A stretch of DNA of 64,000 nt from Fimbriimonadaceae bacterium (GCA_019454125.1 CP075365.1:1-64000); one strand, 5' to 3'. Numbered from the stretch's first letter, positions 17,541 through 26,707 are shown. The notes: a model not told the origin generated them from the sequence alone. Made by a program: numbers and translations.

Positions 17541-18418
17541 CTTAAAAAGTCCATGAGGCTGAGCTGGTTCGCCCGGGAGGTGACCTGGAGCGCAGCCTGG
17601 TAGGCGGTCTGGGCCTGGGTCATCTGGGTGACGGCCTCGGTGAAGTCGACTTCCGAAAGCTCGGAGATCCTCTTCTTCGTCTCGTTGATGAGGCGGGAGT
17701 TGTTCTCCCGCAACGAGGCCACCGTCTGCAACTTGTTGCCGATGTTGCCGCGCATCACGAGCGACTCCTGGTGGCGGTCGGCCAAGGCTTGGACGTCGAG
17801 GTCGCCGAGCCGGGACTGGTTCGCGCCCAGTAGGTCGTTCTTCAGGTTCTCAAGGTCGCTGTACGCTCCCTGGAAAAATGTGTCGGCCTGCGTGTTCACC
17901 TGGGTCTGCTCGCCGATCCGCGTCTCGATCAGGATCGGGTTCTGGTCGCCGTTGTAGTCCAGCCCGGGCGGGTTCACGGTGAAGGGCTTCGTCGTGGTCT
18001 TCTGACCGGCAAAGATGTACTGGCCGTTCGAGCCCCGGCTGTTGGCGAGGTCCACGAGCCGGCGTTGGATCTCGGCGACCTCGGTCGCCATCCCGTCCCG
18101 CGCTTCCTTTGTTGTCGCGGCGTTCGCCCCGTTCAAGGCGAGCGTCCGAGCCCGCTGGAGCATCGTGCCCACCTCGCTCAAGGTGTTTTCCGTATTGCCG
18201 AGATAGTCGTCGGCGGCGAGGAGGTTCTTGTCGAGACGCTCGATGCGGCTCAGCAAAGTCTGCGCCGGGAGGAGCGACTGCATCGCGGCCGGGTTGTCGC
18301 TCGGCCGCTGGAAGGCCTTGCCCGTCGCCACCTGTTGCTGGGCGCTGATCCAGCGCGAATAGCTTTGCTGGATCTGCTTTGTCAGGGACTGGTACTGGTA
18401 TCCGGTGCTAATCCTCAT
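17537..18418 (-). CDS. flgL: Flagellar hook-filament junction protein FlgL
   Basis: The flagellin-like N-terminal coil (MRISTGYQYQSLTKQIQQSY, QVATGKAFQRPSDNP) and C-terminal coil ([18 protein letters not shown]) flank a middle domain, 293 residues in all. FlgL forms the second junction ring under the filament. It lies just after flgK, as in most flagellar clusters. Confidence 0.95.
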   Translation of the reverse strand: MRISTGYQYQSLTKQIQQSYSRWISAQQQVATGKAFQRPSDNPAAMQSLLPAQTLLSRIERLDKNLLAADDYLGNTENTLSEVGTMLQRARTLALNGANAATTKEARDGMATEVAEIQRRLVDLANSRGSNGQYIFAGQKTTTKPFTVNPPGLDYNGDQNPILIETRIGEQTQVNTQADTFFQGAYSDLENLKNDLLGANQSRLGDLDVQALADRHQESLVMRGNIGNKLQTVASLRENNSRLINETKKRISELSEVDFTEAVTQMTQAQTAYQAALQVTSRANQLSLMDFLR

Positions 18419-18426
18419 TCTTCACC

Positions 18427-19806
18427 TCACCTGCGGACCATGCTGATCAGGTCTTCCGCGACCTGGTCGAAAATCGTGAGCGCCCGAGCGGCCGCTTGGT
18501 AGCTCCGCTGAAACTTGACCATGTCCGCCATCTCATCGTCGATGGAAACGCCGGAAACCGCCTGGATCCGGTTCTGGATCTGTTCGTTGACCGACCGCTC
18601 GGTGTCGGCGAGCGAACTGTAGTAGTTGACCTCGCCGGAGAGCTTGCTGACGTTGTCCCGCCAGTAGTCGTGGAACGTGACGTTCCCCAGGCCGGTGATG
18701 GCCGTGTCGCGAAGTCCGGCCAGGGCTTGGGCCATCGCGCCGTCGCCCGGATTGGCGGTCATGCCCGCGGCGATGTTCTTGACGTCACTCTTGATCTCGG
18801 TCGTCAGGTCGAAGTCCGCAGCCCCGGTCTGGGGGACTCCGTCGTTGAAGAAGTTGACCCCGGTCGCGCCATAGGAGTTGTAACCGGTGGAGTGGATGCC
18901 GTTGATCTGCGACTTGAGCGAGTTCGCCAGACCGTCCAGAGTGGCCTTCTGGTTCTCATAGGCGGCGTGGGTCGAGAGGAGGCCCGCCAAGGTGCCGCCC
19001 CGCACCACGTAGTCGGCGCTGCCATCGTTCACGGTCCCGGTCGCGGAATTGTAGGTTTGGGGGAAGGGCCGGGAGCCGGCGCTGTCCACCAACGTATAGC
19101 CCGCCGCATAGACCGCGATCGAGCCGTCTGGGAAGGTCGAGGTGGAGACGTTGACCAGTCCCGCGAGGTCTCGGATCGCTTGGTCGCGCTGGTCCAGGAG
19201 GTCGCCGTTCTCGCCGTCCTGGCCCAAGGAGGCCCGCACCGCCTTGTTCAGCGTGTCGATCTTCTTGGCGAGCAGGTCGACCTGCTGAATAGCCGTCTTG
19301 ATCTGCTGGTGGGTGTCGATCTGCTGGCTCTGGAGGTCGCCATAGGAGTTGCGGATCCGGTCCGCCAGGACTTGCCCCGCCCCTCTCACGTCCACCCGGG
19401 CGGCCGTGTCCGAAGGGTTTGCGGCCAGGCCGCTCCAAGAATCGAAGAACTTGTCGAGGGCGCCTGAGATCGAACCCGCCCCAAGCTCGCTATAGATCTC
19501 CTCGATGCGGCCGAGGCCGCCCGAAGTCGTCTCAAGCCGGGCCAGTTCGGCCGTGCTCTTGTTTGCGGAGACCTCCAGATAGTTGTCGCGGATACGCTGG
19601 ATGCCCACGACGCTCACGCCCTGCCCCACGGCCCGCCAGCCCTTCTCAAAGAACTTGATCGGTTCGTTCATGGCAAAGGTGACACGCTGCCGGGAATAAC
19701 CCGGGGTGTTCACGTTCGCAAGGTTGTGGCCCGACGTCGCGAGCGCCCTTTGGAAGCTCCGAAGGGCCTGGCTCGCAACATTGAGTCCACCAAATGGGCC
19801 GGCCAT
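18427..19806 (-). CDS. flgK: Flagellar hook-associated protein FlgK
   Basis: The rod/hook N-terminal motif ALATSGHNLANVNTPGYSRQ and the C-terminal coil IDDEMADMVKFQRSYQAAAR are present. The intact 459-residue length is normal for a small FlgK. The ending DLISMVRR is family-like. It forms the first hook-filament junction. It lies between its chaperone flgN and flgL. Confidence 0.96.
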   Translation of the reverse strand: MAGPFGGLNVASQALRSFQRALATSGHNLANVNTPGYSRQRVTFAMNEPIKFFEKGWRAVGQGVSVVGIQRIRDNYLEVSANKSTAELARLETTSGGLGRIEEIYSELGAGSISGALDKFFDSWSGLAANPSDTAARVDVRGAGQVLADRIRNSYGDLQSQQIDTHQQIKTAIQQVDLLAKKIDTLNKAVRASLGQDGENGDLLDQRDQAIRDLAGLVNVSTSTFPDGSIAVYAAGYTLVDSAGSRPFPQTYNSATGTVNDGSADYVVRGGTLAGLLSTHAAYENQKATLDGLANSLKSQINGIHSTGYNSYGATGVNFFNDGVPQTGAADFDLTTEIKSDVKNIAAGMTANPGDGAMAQALAGLRDTAITGLGNVTFHDYWRDNVSKLSGEVNYYSSLADTERSVNEQIQNRIQAVSGVSIDDEMADMVKFQRSYQAAARALTIFDQVAEDLISMVRR

Positions 19807-19821
19807 GGCGTAATTGTCGGC

Positions 19822-20310
19822 TCAGGCCGCCTGGTTCATAACGACGTTTGTCACAGGTTCGGGCGGTCCGTACGGCCCTTGCTGTTCCGCGGCCGCCTTG
19901 GCGATCAAGGCGGTGGTGCCGTTGAAGTACTCGATCTCGTTCTCGATGAGGGCACGGTTCTTCGCCACGACGTCTTGAACGTTCCGGGCCACGACGATGA
20001 CGCGGTTCGCGACGGCTTGGAGGCTCATGCCTTCGGCGCGGTCAAGTCCCTGCACCAAGCTTCGAAGGTTGGGCTCGCGACCCAGTTCTTCGGCCAGCTC
20101 TTTGGCACAGGCAAGCGCACGGGCATCGATATCCTCCATCAGCGCCATCATCGCGTCCAGTTCGGGCTGGATGCGGGCGACCCGGTCCGGATCGCGCAAG
20201 GTGAGCGCCGCGGTCTGTTCGTGGAGGGATCGGAGCAGCCTCTCAGAGGTGCTGAGCCAATCCCACCAGAGGGCCTCGAGGGCCTTGGTCTTCTTTGTGG
20301 TCGTGGTCAT
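19822..20310 (-). CDS. flgN: FlgN-type chaperone for FlgK/FlgL
   Basis: The 162-residue all-helical protein has repeated leucine/charge heptads (LEALWWDWLSTSERLLRSL, LAEELGREPNLRSLVQGLD) and a conserved-type C-terminal region (VVAKNRALIENEIEYFNG). The fold and the position just before flgK support FlgN, which holds the junction proteins for export. It overlaps flgJ by 4 bases. Confidence 0.82.
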   Translation of the reverse strand: MTTTTKKTKALEALWWDWLSTSERLLRSLHEQTAALTLRDPDRVARIQPELDAMMALMEDIDARALACAKELAEELGREPNLRSLVQGLDRAEGMSLQAVANRVIVVARNVQDVVAKNRALIENEIEYFNGTTALIAKAAAEQQGPYGPPEPVTNVVMNQAA

Positions 20311-20798
20311 GGGTTGTTCTCGGTGGTCGGGGTCGGGCGGCTTGCGGCCGATTTGACGATCTGTCCGGCGGTTTGCACGAACACCATCTTCGCCATGCCG
20401 AGGCCGGGCGCCCGTTTGGCGACCGCGTCGGCGACGGCTTGGTTCATGAGGTCTCGGGCGAAGTCGCCCATCGGCGACTTGTCCTCGACAAACTTGACTT
20501 TCTGGGCCTGTTCCAGCAAGCCCTTGATGAAGAACCCTTCCAGGCCCTCGGCGGCGCTCTGGAGCTTCACCAGGTCACGGCGGGTCGTCTCCGAAAGCTT
20601 CGAAAGGTCGAGCTTGCCGCCCGAGGCAACCTGCTCCACCGCCTTCGCCGCACCGACGATCGGGGACCGGGAAACCTGCCCCAGCCAGCCGTTCAGCGCC
20701 GTCTCCAGCGACTGGCGGAAATCGCTGCGGAGCTCAGGGCCCGAATTCCGGGCCGCACCGATCGGGCCGCTCAGCGTGCCTTCTATGCGCGTCGTCAT
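20307..20798 (-). CDS. flgJ: FlgJ rod-binding protein (no muramidase domain)
   Basis: The rod-binding domain is visible as LVKLQSAAEGLEGFFIKGLL, then PMGDFARDLMNQAVADAVAK and GLGMAKMVFVQ. The 163 residues contain no glucosaminidase domain, so wall opening for the rod must use another enzyme; a lytic transglycosylase is encoded at 37.4 kb, but a link is speculative. It overlaps its neighbours by 4 bases on both sides. Confidence 0.88.
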   Translation of the reverse strand: MTTRIEGTLSGPIGAARNSGPELRSDFRQSLETALNGWLGQVSRSPIVGAAKAVEQVASGGKLDLSKLSETTRRDLVKLQSAAEGLEGFFIKGLLEQAQKVKFVEDKSPMGDFARDLMNQAVADAVAKRAPGLGMAKMVFVQTAGQIVKSAASRPTPTTENNP

Positions 20799-22036
20799 TG
20801 GACTTCGATCCTCGCTTTCAGGGCGCCCTGCTTTTGCAAGGCCATCAAGATGGCGATGACGTCCCGGGCGGAAACTTTCAGGGCCTGGAAGATCCGCGAG
20901 AGGTCTTCCAAAGTGGCGCCGGGCGGCACGAGCTGGACTTGGGCCCTCGTCTCGCCCGCATCCACCTGCGGCACTGCGATGACGACCGTCTCCCCCTGGG
21001 AGAACGGGGCGGGCTGGCTGATCACGTAGTCCGTCGTGATGCGGACTTCGAAAGAGCCGTGGGCGATGACTGCCGGGCCGAGCCGCACGTTGCCGCCGAC
21101 CACGATGGTGCCGGTCCGCTCGTTCACCACGACGCTGGCCGGCGTGTTCGCCAGGACTTCGGTCGCCTCGACCTGCTGCGCCACGAACGTCGGGCTCTCC
21201 CCGCTCGGCGCCACGATCTTCACCGTCGCCCCGTCCAAGGCCGTCACTTGATAGCCCGGGAACTGGTCGCGGAGGGTGGCCGCCGTTCGTTCCGCCGTCG
21301 TAAAGTCCGGCTTGTCCAGGTCGAAGTACATCACCCCCCCTTCGAAGACGAATTGGGTCGGGACGCTCTTCTCGACCGTCGCCCCGCCCGAGATCACGCC
21401 GACCGTCGGGTGGTTCTTCCGGCTGCCGGAACCCCCGGAAGAGGCGTCGAAGCCGCCGATGCTCACGGCACCGTAGCCCACCGCCATCACCGTGTCCGCG
21501 TCCGTCATGGAGGCGAGCGTCGTCGGCAGGAGCACGCCGCCTTGGAGGCTCTTGGCGTCGCCGTTCGAACTCACCGTAAGGTCGACCCGCGAGCCGGGCG
21601 CGATGAAGGGCGGAAGCTCCGCCGTCACCATAACGGTGGCGATGTTCTTGCCTTTCACTTGAGCCTGGTCCACGATCGTGCCCCAGCGGCTTAAGTAGTT
21701 ACTGATAAGCGTCTGCGTCCAGGGCGTGGACTTGGTGTCGCCCGTCCCGGCCAAGCCGACGACCAAGCCGATGCCCGTGAGGACGTTGCGCCGGGCGCCG
21801 CGGAACTGGCCGATATCGCCGAGCCGCACCCGGACGCCTTCCAGTTCCGCTTCGCGGACCGCTTGGCGCTCGGCCTTCTCCTTCTCCTCGAGGAGCTTCT
21901 TCACGTCGGCGATCTGTTGCGGGGTCAAGGGCGGGACCTGCCCTGTCGACTGCTGTCCTTGCGCGGCGGCGCCTTGCCCGATAGCCAGGGCACTGAGCAC
22001 GATGAGCGCAAGGGTCGTGGTGGTTCGCGTTTTCAT
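20795..22036 (-). CDS. flgI: Flagellar P-ring protein FlgI
   Basis: The signal peptide (LALIVLSALAIGQGAAAQG) is followed by the FlgI core: VRLGDIGQFRGARRNVLTGI, GLVVGLAGTGDTK and VVNERTGTIVVGGNVRLGPA. The C-terminus (LVPPGATLEDLSRIFQALKV) is typical. An insert after the signal peptide forms a helix (QQIADVKKLLEEKEKAERQA) that most FlgI lack. The protein forms the periplasmic bushing of the rod. Confidence 0.96.
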   Translation of the reverse strand: MKTRTTTTLALIVLSALAIGQGAAAQGQQSTGQVPPLTPQQIADVKKLLEEKEKAERQAVREAELEGVRVRLGDIGQFRGARRNVLTGIGLVVGLAGTGDTKSTPWTQTLISNYLSRWGTIVDQAQVKGKNIATVMVTAELPPFIAPGSRVDLTVSSNGDAKSLQGGVLLPTTLASMTDADTVMAVGYGAVSIGGFDASSGGSGSRKNHPTVGVISGGATVEKSVPTQFVFEGGVMYFDLDKPDFTTAERTAATLRDQFPGYQVTALDGATVKIVAPSGESPTFVAQQVEATEVLANTPASVVVNERTGTIVVGGNVRLGPAVIAHGSFEVRITTDYVISQPAPFSQGETVVIAVPQVDAGETRAQVQLVPPGATLEDLSRIFQALKVSARDVIAILMALQKQGALKARIEVQ

Positions 22037-22041
22037 AAGCC

Positions 22042-22641
22042 TTAGAAGAAGATGTCGAGAATCGTGGTGATCAAACCTTTGCGTTGGCGGTCTTGGATCA
22101 TTCCCTTGCCTTCCATGCGGATTTCCGCGTTGGCGATCTGGGTGCTCTTGACCGTGTTGTCCGGCTTGATGTCATAGGGCCGGATCTCGCCGGAAAGAAC
22201 GAAGGTCTGAGTCTCCTTGTTCGTGACGAGCGTCCGCTTTCCTTCGATCAAGAGGTTGCCGTTCGGCAAGACTTGCTTGACGAGCACGCTCATCCGGGTC
22301 TGCATCGTCCCCGTCTGGTTCGTCTTGCCGTCCCCCTTGACGCTGCTGCTCGCCGAAGCGGACAACGGCCGGAAGAGCCGGTTCAAAATGTTGTTCACGA
22401 AGCTGAAGCTGAACGACGTCTTATCGTTCTTGGTCGCCTCGGTACTGGCCGTGTAGTTCGCCGTGTTCTGCTCGTCGACGATGACGGTGAGGAGGTCGCC
22501 TACCCTCCGGGCCACTCGGTCCAGATAAGGGTTCTGGTAGCTCGGAGTCACAAGCGAACCCGGGTTCGTCTTTTCCTCGGTCTGCTGCGCGCCCGCCAAA
22601 GTGGCCAGCAAGGCCGCAGCCAGGAAGAGAGCCTGCCTCAC
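22042..22641 (-). CDS. flgH: Flagellar L-ring protein FlgH, without lipobox
   Basis: The core signatures ANYTASTEATKNDKTSF, GTMQTRMSVLVKQVLPNGNL and LSGEIRPYDIKPDNTV fit FlgH. The GTG at 22641 overlaps the flgA stop (GTGA), so I use it instead of a longer upstream frame. The 199-residue product starts RQALFLAAALLATLAGAQQ, a type I signal peptide with no cysteine. E. coli FlgH is a lipoprotein, so outer-membrane anchoring must differ. Its presence means a diderm envelope. Confidence 0.93.
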   Translation of the reverse strand: MRQALFLAAALLATLAGAQQTEEKTNPGSLVTPSYQNPYLDRVARRVGDLLTVIVDEQNTANYTASTEATKNDKTSFSFSFVNNILNRLFRPLSASASSSVKGDGKTNQTGTMQTRMSVLVKQVLPNGNLLIEGKRTLVTNKETQTFVLSGEIRPYDIKPDNTVKSTQIANAEIRMEGKGMIQDRQRKGLITTILDIFF

Positions 22642-23822
22642 GCCTGCACCTCCACGACGCCGTCCGCGGCAAGCTTGCCGACAAGCAAGGCGTTCGTGTC
22701 TTGGGTGCGCACGGTGACCTGGCCGGTCTTGGCGTCCGCCTGTACGACCGTGCACTTGGTCGTCACTTGCACCCCGCCCGCGTTCACCCGGACGTTCACG
22801 ATCGTGCCCGGGCGCAGGTCGACGATCGGGGCCGTGTTCTTCAAGCGAACCACACGCGAATTGAAACGGCGGCCGTCGACATAGACGGCGACCGTGACCG
22901 AGCCCTCCGAACGGCCAAGTTCCACGCCTTCCACGACGAGGCGCAGCGACCCGGTCGGCACGCTCATTTCAACGTCGTCCTTGGCCGCCGTCCAAGACCC
23001 CGCCTGCTTCGCCGCGACCGCGTCCAAGGCGGCCTTAAGAAACATGTCGTGCGTCAGTTTTTGGCCCTTGCGGACCACCTTGCCGCGCGTGGGGCCGATC
23101 AACCTGAGCTTGTCCACCTTGAGACCCGCCAGCCGCAGTCGGCTGACCACCCAGGTGCGGTCGACCGTGAACTTCACGCCGAAAGCGGGGGTCTTCCCCA
23201 GCTCGGCCGCGCTCAACCTCGGGGCCATGTCTGCCTTGGCGTAGACGGTCGCGATCTGGCCGAGCGTATAAGTCTCTGTGTCGAGCTCGGTCTCCGGGTT
23301 CAAGGCGACCTCGATGCCGCCCTCGGCCAGGTAGGCCGGGTCGGGAAGGACTTCCGGTAGGGCGTCCGCCGTCGCCGGTTCGGCGGGCGGGGCGGTCACG
23401 ACGGTCGGCGCGACCGTCTCTTGCGGCTTCGGCGTGGGGCCGGACGAGAGCTTGGCGTCGCCGACCACCAACCTCAGCGGGGCTGCTATCGGCACCGTTC
23501 GGGGCCGTTCGGGCGACCGGTAAAACCCGTTCTCGTCAGGGCTCGGGGCCCCGTTAAAGACGTACGCCTGGAGCCGGCCGGCGACGACGCCCTTACTCGT
23601 GACAGTGCCGTCCTCCGCGATGGAAAAGTCGTCTCCGACGAAGACTGCCGGAAGGAGGGCGTCGCCACCCACGGTGGAGAGCCGGCCCTCGCGGGAGCAG
23701 AGGGTCGCGGTGCGCACATAGGCCACGCGCCCTTCGTGCAAGACCTTCAGCAGGAAGCCGCCCTCGGTCGCGACGGCGACCTGGTTTGGACCACTAAGCA
23801 ACCCAAGCAGTGCCAGCATCAT
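22638..23822 (-). CDS. flgA: P-ring chaperone FlgA with an unusual N-terminal half
   Basis: The C-terminal half (about 200-394) is FlgA: a first domain with LRLAGLKVDKLRLIGPTRGK, then the SAF-type region IVDLRPGTIVNVRVNAGGVQ, TVRTQDTNALLVGKLAADG. The N-terminal ~110 residues contain DDFSIAEDGTVTSKGVVAGR and LQAYVFN, a pattern that matches the middle of FlgF/FlgG rod proteins (IxxDGTV...GxIxLxxF). A Pro/Thr-rich linker (about 125-155) separates the halves. Usual FlgA is 140-240 residues, so this 394-residue form is a fusion or extension. Confidence 0.9.
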   Translation of the reverse strand: MMLALLGLLSGPNQVAVATEGGFLLKVLHEGRVAYVRTATLCSREGRLSTVGGDALLPAVFVGDDFSIAEDGTVTSKGVVAGRLQAYVFNGAPSPDENGFYRSPERPRTVPIAAPLRLVVGDAKLSSGPTPKPQETVAPTVVTAPPAEPATADALPEVLPDPAYLAEGGIEVALNPETELDTETYTLGQIATVYAKADMAPRLSAAELGKTPAFGVKFTVDRTWVVSRLRLAGLKVDKLRLIGPTRGKVVRKGQKLTHDMFLKAALDAVAAKQAGSWTAAKDDVEMSVPTGSLRLVVEGVELGRSEGSVTVAVYVDGRRFNSRVVRLKNTAPIVDLRPGTIVNVRVNAGGVQVTTKCTVVQADAKTGQVTVRTQDTNALLVGKLAADGVVEVQA

Positions 23823-23828
23823 TCTTCG

Positions 23829-24617
23829 TTACCTCTTCATCCCGTTCAGGATGCTGAGCATGTCGTCGGCGGTCTGGATCGCCTTTGAGTTGATCTCATA
23901 GGAGCGTTGCGCCGTGATCATGCGGACCATTTCTTCGACAACCTGCACGTTCGACCCTTCCAGCGCGCCCTGGTAGATCGTGCCCGCCCCCTGGTCGCCC
24001 GGGTTCAAAGCGGTCGGGTCGCCCGACCCTCCGCCTGCGCGGAAGAGGTTCTGCCCGACCCGGGTCAGACCGGCCGGGTTCGGGAAAACGGCAAGCTGCA
24101 GCACGCCGATCTCGGTGGGTTCTTGGGAGCCCGGGAGGATGGCCGTGATCTGCCCGTTGCCGGCGATCGTGACCGCGCTCGCCCCGGTCGGAACGTTGAC
24201 GGGCGGCTCGACAAGGTAGCCGTCGACCGTGACCAGGTTGCCGCTGGCGTCGGTCTTAAAGCTGCCGTCCCGTGTGTAGAGCACCGTGCCGTCCGGGTGC
24301 GTCACCTGGAAGAAGCCGTTGCCGTTGATGGCCAAGTCGTAGGGGTTGCCCGTACTCTGGATCGAGCCCAGGGAGAGCGAGGTCGAGTTGCCCGAGAAGC
24401 GGGAGCCCAGGCCGATCTGGGCGGGGCCCGGAAGGGTCGATTCCCCGCCGGTCGGGGCGCCGGAAGCCCGGATCGTCTGGTACATGACGTCCTGGAACTC
24501 TGCCCTTTGGCCCTTGAATCCGTAGGTGTTTGTGTTCGCGAGGTTGTTCGCGATAACGTCCAAGTTCGTCTGCTGGGCGACCATGCCGGTGCCTGCAGTG
24601 TTCAGTGCTCTCATCAT
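23829..24617 (-). CDS. flgG: Flagellar distal rod protein FlgG
   Basis: The 262 residues begin MMRALNTAGTGMVAQQTNLD and VIANNLANTNTYGFKGQRAE, and end EEMVRMITAQRSYEINSKAI, all typical of FlgG. GNGFFQVTHPDGTVLYTRDG is the core. It follows flgF and precedes flgA with 6 bases between, so one operon. Confidence 0.96.
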   Translation of the reverse strand: MMRALNTAGTGMVAQQTNLDVIANNLANTNTYGFKGQRAEFQDVMYQTIRASGAPTGGESTLPGPAQIGLGSRFSGNSTSLSLGSIQSTGNPYDLAINGNGFFQVTHPDGTVLYTRDGSFKTDASGNLVTVDGYLVEPPVNVPTGASAVTIAGNGQITAILPGSQEPTEIGVLQLAVFPNPAGLTRVGQNLFRAGGGSGDPTALNPGDQGAGTIYQGALEGSNVQVVEEMVRMITAQRSYEINSKAIQTADDMLSILNGMKR

Positions 24618-24721
24618 TGGCGGCGCGTTCCTTTCAGTTGCTTTGCGCCTCTTCCGGTCTCCCGCCTGCCGCTTTCTGCGGCGGGGCGGCTCGCTCCTGC
24701 TTCCAAAAAGCAGTCCAGCGT

Positions 24722-25447
24722 TTAGCGACCTTGGAGGCTCTGGATCAGTCGGTCAGTGCTTGCGTCCTGGCTCTGCACGCTGCGTTGGGCCAGTTCGAAA
24801 GCTCGGTTGAGTCGGATCATCGCGATCATCTCGCTGACAACGTTCACGTTGCTCATTTCGAGCGTGCGTGGGAGGAGTTCGGGCGCGGCGATAGGCCGCG
24901 CGTCGTTCGATTCGAAGAGTCCAAAACCGGCCTTGGCGAAGCTCCCGGAGAAGACGCCGATCTTGCCGACGACATGGTCCTGCACCTTGACGGAGCCGTC
25001 CGCCTCGATCGAAGGCTCGCCCCGCGGCAAAGTGATCGGCTGGCGGTTCTCGTCCAAGACGAGGCGTCCCTGTTGGTCGGTGAGCTGCCGGGCCGTGTTG
25101 ATGCTGAAGCTGCCGTCGCGGGTGAAGCGGACGCCTTGCGGGGTTTGCACCGCGAAGGCTCCGTTGCCACTCTTGATGGCGACGTCGAGCGGGTTGCCCG
25201 TCATCGTCTCGGGGCCGGTGCTGAAATCGGTCGCGATGCCTTTGGCGACCGCGCCCGCCCCGATGCTGCCGAGAAGGGCGCCCGATCCACCGTCCGCCCG
25301 TAAGTAGCGGACGAGTCCGTCGTCGAACGAGGCCACGTCGCGCTTGTAGCCGACGGTCGCCGCGTTTGCCAGGTTATGGGAAACCACGTCCAGCCATTGC
25401 TGGGCGCTTTCCATCGCCGTGGCCGCGGAATAAACACCCCTTTGCAT
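24722..25447 (-). CDS. flgF: Flagellar rod protein FlgF
   Basis: This is a second FlgG-like protein of 241 residues: MQRGVYSAATAMESAQQWLD, VVSHNLANAATVGYKRD, GAFAVQTPQGVRFTRDGSF and the ending NVNVVSEMIAMIRLNRAFEL. Its place as the first gene before flgG and its shorter length suggest FlgF (proximal rod). It is the 5' gene of the minus-strand flagellar operon; the 104-base gap to flgG holds nothing I recognise. Confidence 0.9.
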   Translation of the reverse strand: MQRGVYSAATAMESAQQWLDVVSHNLANAATVGYKRDVASFDDGLVRYLRADGGSGALLGSIGAGAVAKGIATDFSTGPETMTGNPLDVAIKSGNGAFAVQTPQGVRFTRDGSFSINTARQLTDQQGRLVLDENRQPITLPRGEPSIEADGSVKVQDHVVGKIGVFSGSFAKAGFGLFESNDARPIAAPELLPRTLEMSNVNVVSEMIAMIRLNRAFELAQRSVQSQDASTDRLIQSLQGR

Positions 25448-25538
25448 CCCGCATTGTCTATCGGCAGGATTGCGGGGCCCATAAGGGGATCAACCTCGCA
25501 TTCGACTTCAGGTTTGGGCGCGGGCAACGCCCCTGGGC

Positions 25539-26693
25539 TTACTTAGGCGAACTCAAGCGCCAAACCCGCAAAACCTTGTCCAGCCCGCCCGCCGAGACGT
25601 GGCGGCCGTCGGGGCTGAAGGCCACCGCGGAAAGCGGTTGGAGCGAGGCTTCCGCCCGCCCGTGGTTGACGCCGTGCACGACGTTCCAGAGCCCCATGCT
25701 GCCGTCCCGGCTCGCGCTGGCGAGCAGCCAAGATCGAGGGTGGAAGGCCAGCGCCTCGACCGGGCGGTCGTGGCCGAAGAAGGTCTTGCGCAATTGCAGC
25801 TTGTGGACGTCGAAAACGCGGATCGAGAGATCGACCGCCGCCACCGCGATCCAGTGCCCGTCCGGACTGAACGCCAGCGAGGTCACGGTCGAACGGACTT
25901 GGTCGAACGTATAGACCAGGGAACCCGTCCGCCCGTCCCAGAGCTTAACGGTCGCGTCGGCCGAGCCCGAGGCCAGGTAGCGGGAATCCGACGACCAGGC
26001 CAGCGCCGTCACCGCGTCGGCGTGCCCGTCGCACGTGAACCTCACCGCTCCGTCACGGCTGCCGACCACCCGCGCCTGGCGCGTCACCGTCCCGAGCGCC
26101 AGCGAGTTGCCGTCAGGCGAGGGGAGCACGGTCACGACCCAATCCTTCGGGACTTGGCGCCAGACCTCAAACTTAGTGCCGTCGATGCGCCAGCAGCCGA
26201 GTTGCTGCTCGGTGCAGCCCGCGACCACCGCCCGGCTGTCGTCAAGCGCCACTACGGAGCTGACGACGCCGCCTTCCAGACGCATCGACCGCTCCGCCGC
26301 GGTCATCTCTTCGTTCCACCAGAAAATCTCGTTGTCGAAAGAGCAACTGAGAAGCCGCCCGGTTCCCGGAGCGTAGCTCAGGCCATAGATCGGGGTCTTG
26401 TGCCCACGGGCGCGGTGGATGATGGTGGCCCGGATGGCGTCCGGATTCCGGCCCGCCGTCTCGCCGCTCGGCTCTTCGAAGGTGGCCGTGCCGATTAAGG
26501 CGTCGTACTCCATACGGCGCACGGGGTCACTGAGCACCTCGAACGCCGCGTTGATCTTCGCCATCTTGTCGTGCGAAGCCGGGTCATCGTTGACGTCCGG
26601 GTGGTAGGTACGGGCGAGCCGACGATAGGCGGTTCGCACTTCCGCGGGCTGGGCTTTCGTCTCAAGGCCCAGAATTTCGTAGAGCGTCGGCAA
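25539..26693 (-). CDS. J-domain protein fused to WD40 repeats
   Basis: Residues 1-65 are a DnaJ domain (LYEILGLETKAQPAEVRTAY, ARTYHPDVND with the HPD triad, INAAFEVLSDPVRRMEYD). Residues about 95-384 hold about six WD40 repeats, for example ALAWSSDSRYLASGSADATV, KLWDGRTGSLVYTF and ALAFHPRSWLLASASRDGSM. No Gly/Phe or zinc domain is present. The likely role is to bring DnaK to a partner bound by the propeller; the partner is unknown. The start is TTG, with TATAAT 8 bases upstream. Confidence 0.9.
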   Translation of the reverse strand: MPTLYEILGLETKAQPAEVRTAYRRLARTYHPDVNDDPASHDKMAKINAAFEVLSDPVRRMEYDALIGTATFEEPSGETAGRNPDAIRATIIHRARGHKTPIYGLSYAPGTGRLLSCSFDNEIFWWNEEMTAAERSMRLEGGVVSSVVALDDSRAVVAGCTEQQLGCWRIDGTKFEVWRQVPKDWVVTVLPSPDGNSLALGTVTRQARVVGSRDGAVRFTCDGHADAVTALAWSSDSRYLASGSADATVKLWDGRTGSLVYTFDQVRSTVTSLAFSPDGHWIAVAAVDLSIRVFDVHKLQLRKTFFGHDRPVEALAFHPRSWLLASASRDGSMGLWNVVHGVNHGRAEASLQPLSAVAFSPDGRHVSAGGLDKVLRVWRLSSPK

Positions 26694-26701
26694 GGCACCC
26701 C

Positions 26702-26707
26702 ATTATA
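26702..26707 (-). promoter_or_regulatory. Consensus -10 box 8 bases before the J-domain/WD40 gene
   Basis: Minus-strand TATAAT, eight bases, then the TTG start. No ribosome site fits in between, so a leaderless transcript is likely. Confidence 0.55.
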
